DNA of 5,638 nt from an uncultured Alistipes sp. GTDB taxonomy: Bacteria > Bacteroidota > Bacteroidia > Bacteroidales > UBA932. Below are positions 1-5,188 of this stretch, piece by piece. Where the stretch lies: the NCBI GenBank assembly GCA_900544195.1, contig UQUJ01000101.1, positions 1-5,638 of the forward strand. The letters are read 5' to 3'. The position numbers were made by a program, and so were the translations under genes. The notes below the pieces were generated by a model. The model ran no database searches. It worked only from the letters and a program-made list of their open reading frames with translations, and had not been told where the DNA came from. Every line of letters begins with the position of its first letter. Positions within the stretch are counted from its first letter, which is position 1.

Positions 1-52
1 GCCAGACGGGGAGCCAGACGGGGAGCCAGACGGAGAGCCAGACGGGGAGCCA
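1..52. repeat. 12-bp tandem repeat, at least 4.3 copies
   Basis: The unit GCCAGACGGGGA occurs at 1-12, 13-24, 25-36 (one base changed: GCCAGACGGAGA) and 37-48, with a partial GCCA at 49-52. The array is cut by the window edge, so the true copy number is unknown. The unit length is a multiple of three, so copy-number changes would keep a reading frame open. This fits the proposed coding tail. Confidence 0.9.
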
Positions 53-58
53 TCCTAA
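2..58 (+). CDS. C-terminal tail of an unidentified plus-strand protein, (PDGE)n repeat, partial
   Basis: The frame starting at base 2 reads Pro-Asp-Gly-Glu four times, then Pro-Ser and a TAA stop. The only difference among the four 12-bp units (third unit, GGG to GGA) is silent in this frame, whereas it changes a residue in the other two plus frames. This suggests the repeat is kept as protein. The tail is acidic, proline- and glycine-rich and presumably disordered and flexible. The gene body and start lie outside the window, so the product cannot be named. The stop is 14 bp from the stop of the convergent helicase gene, a normal spacing for tail-to-tail genes. One minus-strand frame (Ser-Pro-Ser-Gly) is also unchanged by the variant, but it has an in-frame stop at 55-57 and no start codon between that stop and the repeat. 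Confidence 0.5.
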   Translation, partial: PDGEPDGEPDGEPDGEPS

Positions 59-72
59 GGCAACCTGACACC

Positions 73-1623
73 TTATGCGAAATACTCATCCTTGAAGTTG
101 ACGAGGTAAACCTTGGCGGTGGCGCGGGTGAGGGCGGTGTAGAGCCATTTGAGGTCATCGACTGTGAGTTCGTCCTGCCAGAAGGGGTTGTCGATGAAGA
201 CGCAGCTCCATTGGCCGCCCTGGCTTTTGTGGCAGGTGATGGCGTTGGCGTACTTTAGCTGGAGGGCGTTGTAGTAAGGATCCTCGCGTACGGCCTCGTA
301 GCGCTTTTTCTTGGTCGGAATGTCAGCGTAGTCCTCATTGACCCCGTTGTAAAGCTGGTTCTGCTGTTCGTAGCTCAACGACGCGGACTCGGACTCAAGG
401 GTGTCCAGACAGACCTTCGCCACGATCTCGGTGTCATCGTAGTCCGGGAATGAAAGGCGGGCATCGGCGAAATGGAGGCCGTAACGTTCCTCGAAATTCT
501 TGATTGACACGAGTTTGGCGATGTCACCGTTGGCGATGTAGTCCATACACTTGACACCTTTCAGGAACTGGTAGCAGTTCTTCACTATCATCAGTTTCTC
601 GCCTCTGACCAAGCGATCCTCATCATAGAAGACCTGGGCCCGGATGCCGGCGTTGTAACGGTTCGCGCGCTTGTTGGAGCGGCAAAGCACCACAGCGTCG
701 TCTTTTGAATATTCAGAAAAATACGCCGAGTTCAGGGTGTCGATAAGTTCTCCGCCGGTTATCCGCACGACATCTTCGAAGCCGTCCGCACACAGTCCAA
801 GTTCATCCGGAGTGAACATTCCGTCTCCATAGAGATCAGAGGCGATAAGCTCACGCAATCTTGTGGCATTGTATAAAATACCAGACTCTTTCTGTTGGCG
901 GACAACCTCGGTGAGGCTGCAATAACGGACTCCGCCAAAGCCATCCATATACTCTTTCGCCAAGGCTGGCGAGGCATCCATTCCGACAGGAGGCAGCTGA
1001 GCCGAGTCGCCGATCATTATCAGGCGGCAGTCGTTGCCGGCGCGGACATATTCAACAAGATCTTTCAGAAGGTCACCGGTTCCGAATTGGGTGGTTCCCA
1101 GCCTCTGCGAGTCATCTATGCCGATAAGCGAGACCTCGTCCACGATGAACAGTTTGTGGGACAGTTTATTGGGTGCCAAGGAAAACTGGCCGAAGCCGTC
1201 ATCTCCGACGGATTTCTGACGGTAGATACATTTGTGGATTGTGCGGGCTGGCTTTCCGGCGTACAGGGAAAGAACCTTGGCGGCACGCCCGGTGGGAGCC
1301 AGAAGGTAACATATTTCTTCATATTCATCGGAAGCATCCTCTACCGTATTCCGGTGCGCTTCGTCGGTTGGCGGGTCTTGTCGAATCTCTGGTTCAGCGC
1401 CCCGCTTGTCCACTCGTTTCGGCCTCAAATCATCAAACGACCGGATCACCGCAGCGATAGCCGAAGTCTTTCCCGTTCCCGCATACCCATTGACAACCAG
1501 AATGTCAGCGTCATCACAGGTCACGAAATCAGCGATCTCCCTGAACAGGTCATCCTGATCCGTCGTACCCTCATAAGGGAAACATTCCCTGAAACGCCTA
1601 TAGAAAAAATCTCCTCCGGCCAT
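73..1623 (-). CDS. ATP-dependent RecD-like DNA helicase (superfamily 1, UvrD_C_2 type)
   Basis: This 516-residue cytoplasmic protein is predicted to couple ATP hydrolysis to unwinding of DNA. The SF1 motifs appear in order: Walker A GYAGTGKT (46-53), motif Ia LAPTGRAA (108-115) followed by TIHK (128-131), Walker B FIVDEVSLIG (159-168), motif III IGDSAQLPPVG (204-214), EVVRQ (239-243), NGD in the SH3-like part (365-367), AITCHKSQGGQW (461-472) and LYTALTRA (494-501). The chosen start, MAGGDFF at 1623, leads directly into the family's usual N-terminus (FPYEGTTDQ). The open frame continues upstream to 1848, but that part overlaps trkH and has shadow-like composition. AGGA lies 10 bases before the start, a weak ribosome site. 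The start is 2 bp after the trkH stop, so the gene is very probably translated from the same message. A charged stretch at about residues 64-103 appears to be an insertion. It resembles the short RecD-like helicases common in Bacteroidota rather than RecD of RecBCD. Its physiological role is not established by the sequence. Confidence 0.9.
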   Translation of the reverse strand: MAGGDFFYRRFRECFPYEGTTDQDDLFREIADFVTCDDADILVVNGYAGTGKTSAIAAVIRSFDDLRPKRVDKRGAEPEIRQDPPTDEAHRNTVEDASDEYEEICYLLAPTGRAAKVLSLYAGKPARTIHKCIYRQKSVGDDGFGQFSLAPNKLSHKLFIVDEVSLIGIDDSQRLGTTQFGTGDLLKDLVEYVRAGNDCRLIMIGDSAQLPPVGMDASPALAKEYMDGFGGVRYCSLTEVVRQQKESGILYNATRLRELIASDLYGDGMFTPDELGLCADGFEDVVRITGGELIDTLNSAYFSEYSKDDAVVLCRSNKRANRYNAGIRAQVFYDEDRLVRGEKLMIVKNCYQFLKGVKCMDYIANGDIAKLVSIKNFEERYGLHFADARLSFPDYDDTEIVAKVCLDTLESESASLSYEQQNQLYNGVNEDYADIPTKKKRYEAVREDPYYNALQLKYANAITCHKSQGGQWSCVFIDNPFWQDELTVDDLKWLYTALTRATAKVYLVNFKDEYFA

Positions 1624-1625
1624 GG

Positions 1626-3080
1626 CTATTTGTTCCTGCGGCTGAAGATCATCATGACCACGGCCAGGATAGGATAGATCTCGACACGTCCGAGGAACAT
1701 GTCCATAGTGTAGATGAACTTGGCGGAGGACGGCTCGGCGTTGAAACTGTAGATGGAGCCGAGGTCTCCCACCGAGAGGCCCACATTGCTCAAGGACGTG
1801 AGAGTGGCCGTCAAAGCGTGGCCGTTGTCCGGGTTGAAGATCAGGCACGAAGCCACAGAGATGATGACAACCATAAAGTACAGAGCGATGTACAGAATGT
1901 GCGGAGCCACGTCATCCTGCCTCACGACCCTTCCGTTCACCCTTATCTCGTTGACCGACGCCGGATGAAGAGCCATCCGCAGCTGGTACTTTACCTCCTT
2001 GCAGAGCAGCAGCGCCCTGTCCGACTTGACACCTCCCGATGTGGAGCCGGCCATGCCGCACCAGATCCCCACAAACACCAGCATGGCGCTAGGAAGAACA
2101 GGCCACGCGCTGTTGTCGGCGATGCTGAAACCTGTGGTCGAGGCGAAGCTCAAAATGTGGAAGGAGCCGGAAAGCAGCGCGTCACCCCAACTTTTCTCAA
2201 TTCCGTGAACCTTAAGCGACATCGCCACTATCACGCTCGTCACGACCAACGACCAAATGTAAAACTTGAATATTTCGTTCCGGAACGGCTTGAGCGATCT
2301 GGTCGCGACAGTCACGAACACCATCCCGAAATGGATGGAGGACAGCAGCATGAAGAGCATCGTGATCAAGTCGACCGACACCGAATTGTACGCCCCTATC
2401 GAAAGGTTCCTGGTGCTGAAGCCGCCTGTCGCCACGACGCTCATCGCATGGTTGATCGCGTCGAAAGGACTCATCCCGGCCATCACATAAAGCAGGAACG
2501 AGGATGCGGTCAATCCAAAATAGACATAAGTGAAGATATAGACTGTCTTGTTCGCGCCGGATCTGTACTCCCTCTTGGACAAGGACGAAAGCTCAAGGGT
2601 AGTCAGCCTCAACCTCATCTGAGACGAACTCGGGATGATCAGCAGCAGGAAGACCACGACTCCCAAACCTCCGATAAAATGCGTGGAGGAACGCCAGAAA
2701 AGCAGACTGTTCGGCAATGCCTCGACATTGTCCAAAATCGTAGAACCGGTAGTAGTGAAGCCGGAAACACTTTCAAACCAGGCGTTTATAATCGTGAACG
2801 GCCCGCCCCAAAGCGCATACGGAAGCATCCCGAAGATGAAGGACAGCAGCCAGGACAGCGCGATGATCATGTAGCCGTCCTTCAACGTGATGGCAGCCGA
2901 TTTTCTTACGAATATGAACGGGAATATCCCGACGGTGAAGGTGATTGTGAAGCTGATCATCAGGGCGGCGAGGGCACTGTCATTGCCGTTCGCCACAGAG
3001 ACCAGAATGGACAGGAACATGAACAGCGCACTGACAAGCAGAGCGTAGCCAACGTTTCTGGATATCACCTTGATGTTCAT
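1626..3080 (-). CDS. trkH: Potassium uptake transporter subunit TrkH
   Basis: This is a 484-residue inner-membrane protein of the Trk/Ktr/HKT superfamily and the pore-forming subunit for potassium uptake. The family is built from four membrane-pore-membrane repeats. The four filter regions are visible: SGFTTTGSTI (106-115), VVATGGFSTRN (215-225), FASTTGFSI (312-320) and SNVGLSVG (431-438). The conserved loop GMAGSTSGGVKS (342-353) precedes the third-to-fourth repeat linker, and the C-terminus carries the family's MFLGRVEIYPIL (461-472). The length matches full-size TrkH, with no frameshift or missing repeat. Family members are gated by a cytoplasmic nucleotide-binding TrkA ring, but no trkA is in this window, so the partner must be encoded elsewhere. 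The gene starts 11 bp after the stop of the receptor-like gene and ends 2 bp before the helicase, indicating an operon. There is no clear Shine-Dalgarno sequence. The fourth filter (NVGLS) deviates somewhat, as is common in the last repeat. Confidence 0.95.
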   Translation of the reverse strand: MNIKVISRNVGYALLVSALFMFLSILVSVANGNDSALAALMISFTITFTVGIFPFIFVRKSAAITLKDGYMIIALSWLLSFIFGMLPYALWGGPFTIINAWFESVSGFTTTGSTILDNVEALPNSLLFWRSSTHFIGGLGVVVFLLLIIPSSSQMRLRLTTLELSSLSKREYRSGANKTVYIFTYVYFGLTASSFLLYVMAGMSPFDAINHAMSVVATGGFSTRNLSIGAYNSVSVDLITMLFMLLSSIHFGMVFVTVATRSLKPFRNEIFKFYIWSLVVTSVIVAMSLKVHGIEKSWGDALLSGSFHILSFASTTGFSIADNSAWPVLPSAMLVFVGIWCGMAGSTSGGVKSDRALLLCKEVKYQLRMALHPASVNEIRVNGRVVRQDDVAPHILYIALYFMVVIISVASCLIFNPDNGHALTATLTSLSNVGLSVGDLGSIYSFNAEPSSAKFIYTMDMFLGRVEIYPILAVVMMIFSRRNK

Positions 3081-3091
3081 TTGGATATTCT

Positions 3092-3946
3092 TTAATTATT
3101 ATTATGAGCGGAGCCTGTCGAAGCGACCTTGGCCCGCAGGTTGGCCACCCTCTTGCGCAGCATCTGATTCTCCCCCGTCAGTTCCGTGATGCCGTCGTTA
3201 AGTTCCGCCAGCTGGTCATCACCCTCGAAGGAGCATGAATATTTCTTGTTGAACGACCGGTAATTGTTCAGGCCCGCCAACATCCTGTAGATCGGATTGA
3301 CATAATAGACAAGAATGAAGAACAACAGCATCAGCACAAGCAGCAGCCCGACACCCACAGCCACAGCACCCGGAATGATGCTCCTGTAGAACCCCCTCTG
3401 GAACGTCAGGGAGTTCTTCTTCAGGTCATCGTAGATTGCCTCGTTGAGCACATCAATGTAGTGGTTCAGCCTCCTGAACTTGGGCTGAAGCCTGTCGAAG
3501 TACCAAGCCCTGGTGTCGATGAAGTCCGACAGCATCACGTCGTTCAGTTCCAGCGAAGTCAGCATGTAAGCTGAATACGCATAGACAACAGAATCAGTCA
3601 GCGGGACCATCTTGTCGGAAGTCAAGGAGTTGCGAAGCGAGTCGCAATGCCCCATGAACTCCTTCTGATGGAAGTCCGGAAGAGTGTTGACCGAGTTGTC
3701 ACCGATCAGGGCCAGAAGATCCAGATTGTACTTGTTCGTGACTTCGGACAATTTCTGCGCGACATTGACGCTCCTGATGTTGTCCGCGATGAGATCCGAC
3801 ACATAGTTGCTCATCCTGTAGTACTCCATGATGGAGATCACACTGGAGACAAGCAGTGTCACGGCTATCGCGCTGAGACTCAGCGTCAGCTTCATCCTCA
3901 TCGTGAGCTTGAACTCCTTCATTCTGTCCGCAAGTTTCCTGAACAT
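3092..3946 (-). CDS. Two-transmembrane receptor-like protein with HAMP-like linker and no output domain
   Basis: This 284-residue protein is of unknown function. What can be seen: a basic N-terminus (RKLADRMKEFKLTMRMK), a first membrane segment at about 20-40, an outside region of about 150 residues (41-188) that looks helical, a second membrane segment at about 189-215, then a HAMP-like piece starting NPIYRML (217-223) with DDQLAELNDGITELTGEN (243-260). It ends in a short coiled coil (about 255-274) and a polar tail ending in NNN. This is the layout of the sensor half of histidine kinases and chemoreceptors (four-helix-bundle type periplasmic domain), but there is no kinase, cyclase or methyl-accepting domain. 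The ATG at 3946 precedes the first membrane helix and is preceded by AGGAA, which touches the start and so may not act as an optimal ribosome site. It is the first gene of the operon, with trkH 11 bp downstream, so a role in controlling potassium uptake or sensing osmotic or envelope state is plausible but is inference. Confidence 0.75.
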   Translation of the reverse strand: MFRKLADRMKEFKLTMRMKLTLSLSAIAVTLLVSSVISIMEYYRMSNYVSDLIADNIRSVNVAQKLSEVTNKYNLDLLALIGDNSVNTLPDFHQKEFMGHCDSLRNSLTSDKMVPLTDSVVYAYSAYMLTSLELNDVMLSDFIDTRAWYFDRLQPKFRRLNHYIDVLNEAIYDDLKKNSLTFQRGFYRSIIPGAVAVGVGLLLVLMLLFFILVYYVNPIYRMLAGLNNYRSFNKKYSCSFEGDDQLAELNDGITELTGENQMLRKRVANLRAKVASTGSAHNNN

Positions 3947-3969
3947 TTCCTGACTGTCTGTTTAACCTG

Positions 3970-3977
3970 CAAACTTA
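3970..3977 (-). promoter_or_regulatory. Bacteroidota-type -7 promoter element for the receptor-trkH-helicase operon
   Basis: On the minus strand the bases read TAAGTTTG, an exact match to the Bacteroides -7 consensus TAnnTTTG. The start of transcription would fall near 3962, giving a leader of about 16 nt before the ATG at 3946. The -33 part is poor: a TTG lies upstream, but at 14 bases it is closer than the usual 19-21. The match of an eight-base degenerate motif alone is weak evidence, but its position is right. Confidence 0.45.
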
Positions 3978-4056
3978 CACAAAAATCACGACAAAAGAAA
4001 AGTCCTGCGCCAAGCACATTGCCGGCAGAGTGTGAAACAATATTACATTGTAAAAC

Positions 4057-4080
4057 ATTGAAGGGTTATCCCTTGACAAT
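4057..4080. promoter_or_regulatory. Palindrome in the upstream region, possible operator
   Basis: AAGGG-TTAT-CCCTT (4061-4074) is a perfect 5-bp stem with a 4-nt loop. It is extended outward by ATTG and CAAT after a 2-nt offset. ACATTG also occurs three times nearby (4016-4021, 4045-4050, 4055-4060). The palindrome lies between the operon promoter and the plus-strand promoter-like pair at 4094-4122, a place where a regulator could affect both. No specific regulator can be named. Confidence 0.3.
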
Positions 4081-4093
4081 CCGAAAAAATTTC

Positions 4094-4122
4094 TTGATAT
4101 GTGCGATGGTAATATATTATTG
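4094..4122 (+). promoter_or_regulatory. Plus-strand promoter-like pair (TTG / TATTATTG)
   Basis: TTG at 4094-4096 and TATTATTG at 4115-4122 are separated by 18 bases. TATTATTG differs by one base from the Bacteroides -7 consensus TAnnTTTG. Transcription would begin near 4128, just before the hairpin terminator. An alternative TTGACA (4073-4078) followed 17 bases later by GATATG is a poorer match to this group's promoters. There is no plus-strand gene downstream. Confidence 0.35.
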
Positions 4123-4134
4123 AAAGAAAGAAGT

Positions 4135-4184
4135 AAAAGCAAGCATCTTTTCCCTAAAAGGGATGCTTGCTTTTTGCTTTTTTT
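4135..4184 (+). terminator. Strong rho-independent terminator hairpin, plausibly bidirectional
   Basis: The left arm AAAAGCAAGCATC (4135-4147) pairs perfectly with GATGCTTGCTTTT (4162-4174). It is extended inward by TTTT (4148-4151) with AAAA (4156-4159), a CCCT loop and a 2-nt GG bulge. The plus strand continues into T-runs at 4171-4175 and 4178-4184. On the minus strand the hairpin is followed by TTTT and a T/C-rich stretch, so it could also stop transcripts coming from the right and insulate the operon from the 4.2-5.6 kb segment. No plus-strand gene ends just before it. Confidence 0.8.
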
Positions 4185-4353
4185 GTCCTATACCGAGGGG
4201 GTACTACAAACAAGAACGGCTTGTTCTCTGTTTTTATTCACATTCTACGGAACGGCCAGAGGAGCATAAACAGGCAATATCGTTCTCATCGCAGTGAAAT
4301 TTCATCATGACAAGAGCATTATGGCGCAAAAACACACTTCTCGCCAACTAACC

Positions 4354-4384
4354 GCTCCTGCGCAATGATCTGTATGTCAGGAGC
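4354..4384. repeat. Hairpin-forming inverted repeat, 7-bp stem
   Basis: GCTCCTG (4354-4360) is perfectly complementary to CAGGAGC (4378-4384) with a 17-nt loop. A smaller stem, TGGCG/CGCCA (4322-4326 with 4342-4346), sits just before it. No T-run follows, so it is not a terminator. A single 7-bp stem can occur by chance, and its interest is in being one of a series. Confidence 0.5.
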
Positions 4385-4512
4385 TTGATTTCCATCTTAG
4401 TCATACAATAAGACAGGGTGTGGCAGAAGATTCCAGGCTTATGCTTCGGGCGAAAAAGTGGCTTTCCTTCCCGGCACCAATCAGGAATGTTACCTCACGC
4501 CGATTTCATCGT

Positions 4513-4666
4513 GAATTTACGAAACGCTTTCAGCCCAAAGCCTGATAGAAGCGTCTTGAGGGCACATTGACGTGAAAATCTTGTATTCCGAGTTTCGGGT
4601 TTTTCAGCCCGATCAGACCTCTGTGGGCATAGGAACATTATGTGGCTGAAAGCATTTTGTAAAATC
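4513..4666. repeat. 23-nt inverted repeat, arms 4513-4535 and 4644-4666
   Basis: The left arm and the reverse complement of the right arm agree at 20 of 23 positions, including an unbroken 10-nt core GCTTTCAGCC at 4526-4535 matching GGCTGAAAGC at 4644-4653. The 108 bp between the arms contain a further direct copy of TTTCAGCCC (4602-4610), which could compete for pairing with the right arm. The 154-bp span has no target duplication that I can see. It may be the ends of a miniature element or the closing helix of an RNA fold. Confidence 0.7.
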
Positions 4667-4750
4667 TTGACTGTCCGCAAGTGGCTTTTGCGGGACGATA
4701 CTGATTCCGTACATTTCCTGTCTTGCAAAACAATTGGAGACCATTCTTCC

Positions 4751-4974
4751 AGGTATGAAAAACTATGCGCACCTGAAACATCAACCATCTGATTACTATC
4801 GACTTAACATTTTAGGTGCGAGTGTATTCGCACACCTAGGAGTCGATGCCCGCGGTACAGGGCGTTCTATTGGTGTTCCGAACTTCCAGGTGCGAGAAAC
4901 CATGCGCACCTGAAACATCATCGGCTTGACGAACAATATGTTACTCTTCCAGGTGCGAATATGTTAGCGCACCT
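4751..4974. repeat. Four 24-nt palindromic repeats, AGGTGCG-N10-CGCACCT
   Basis: Copies lie at 4751-4774, 4814-4837, 4888-4911 and 4951-4974. Copies 3 and 4 are exact palindromes in their 7-nt arms. Copy 1 has two changes in the left arm (AGGTATG) and copy 2 has one in the right (CACACCT). All are exactly 24 nt with different 10-nt centres. CTTCC precedes copies 1, 3 and 4, and GAAACATCA follows copies 1 and 3, which match at about 31 of 35 positions. Start-to-start spacings are 63, 74 and 63 bp, close to whole helical turns, so all four would face the same side of the DNA. This is not a CRISPR array: the repeat is short and degenerate, the spacers are unequal (39, 50 and 39) and there are no cas genes. 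Confidence 0.85.
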
Positions 4975-4984
4975 GAGTGTTTTT

Positions 4985-5059
4985 GGCATATTATGGAATA
5001 GGCTGCGAAGCCTCGGAGCCGCGCTATGTGCCTTGTTAATCTTAAAGGCACTATATGCC
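4985..5059. ncRNA. Possible branched RNA fold
   Basis: GGCATAT (4985-4991) pairs with ATATGCC (5053-5059), enclosing AGGCT-GCGA-AGCCT (5000-5013), whose loop is a GNRA tetraloop, and GTGCCTT (5028-5034) paired with AAGGCAC (5045-5051). A small CGG/CCG stem lies between the two hairpins. Together these make a closed multi-branch structure. No promoter or terminator defines a transcript, the strand is unknown, and the stems are short, so this is a structural observation and not a recognised RNA family. Confidence 0.25.
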
Positions 5060-5175
5060 GTTAAAAAACACAATTATCGGCTGCCCGCGATCATCCGGAC
5101 GTTGGTGCGATACGGAAAAAGATAGCCAACAGACCAGAACTCCCAATGATGAAAGTTAGTCAACGGGCATATAGT
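5050..5175. repeat. Inverted repeat, arms 5050-5062 and 5162-5175
   Basis: ACTATATGCC followed by GTT (5050-5062) is the reverse complement of AAC-G-GGCATATAGT (5162-5175), with 10 unbroken pairs, one extra base, then three more. The right arm sits 13 bp beyond the stop codon of the DUF4143 gene. The left arm overlaps the closing strand of the 4985-5059 fold, so the two pairings exclude each other. Confidence 0.6.
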
Positions 5176-5188
5176 CCCCCTTTTGTTT

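Larger units (their letters stand above)
4191..5188. other. Gene-poor, structure-rich interval of about 1 kb
   Basis: No reading frame in this stretch has a recognisable product, a good ribosome site or clear coding character. The longest is a 97-codon minus-strand frame at 4495-4788, which overlaps one of the palindromic repeats and looks spurious. Instead there are many self-complementary segments: a TGGCG/CGCCA stem (4322-4346), a GCTCCTG/CAGGAGC stem (4354-4384), a 23-nt inverted repeat (4513-4535 with 4644-4666), four 24-nt palindromes (4751-4974), a branched fold (4985-5059) and an inverted repeat reaching 5175. It could be a structured RNA, a protein-binding array or a decayed mobile element, and the sequence alone does not decide. 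Confidence 0.5.

Noticed and set aside
895..1677. 260-codon plus-strand frame opposite the helicase gene
   Set aside because: It lies antisense to conserved helicase motifs, including Walker A, motif Ia and Walker B, and its product has no recognisable features. It is a shadow of the real gene.
1624..1848. N-terminal extension of the helicase frame upstream of 1623
   Set aside because: It would overlap trkH by over 200 bases, and its composition (Arg, His, Gly, Pro rich) is that of an out-of-frame shadow. The family N-terminus begins at the ATG at 1623.
1818..3095. 425-codon plus-strand frame opposite trkH
   Set aside because: It is rich in His, Arg, Asp and Gln, as expected for the antisense of a membrane protein gene, and it has no domain. 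It is a shadow of trkH.
4321..4545. Plus-strand frame MAQKHTSRQLTAPAQ, an in-frame TGA (4366-4368), then 58 more open codons
   Set aside because: It could be a small gene broken by one stop, but no family is recognised, the frame lacks a ribosome site, and open frames of this size occur by chance.
4495..4788. 97-codon minus-strand frame (starts MVDVSGAHSFSYLEEW)
   Set aside because: There is no ribosome site, no recognisable domain, and its composition looks non-coding. It runs through one 24-nt palindrome and both arms of the 23-nt inverted repeat, which explain the sequence better. A conserved homologue with protein-level selection would change this.
4640..4792. Plus-strand 50-codon frame (starts MWLKAFCKIL)
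   Set aside because: The start lacks a ribosome site, and the frame overlaps the opposite-strand frame, the inverted repeat and a palindrome. Its similarity to the other strand's LKAFRKF is only the DNA inverted repeat read in both directions.
4751..4974. CRISPR array
   Set aside because: There are only four degenerate 24-nt copies with conserved sequence extending into the spacers, unequal spacers (39, 50, 39) and no cas genes.
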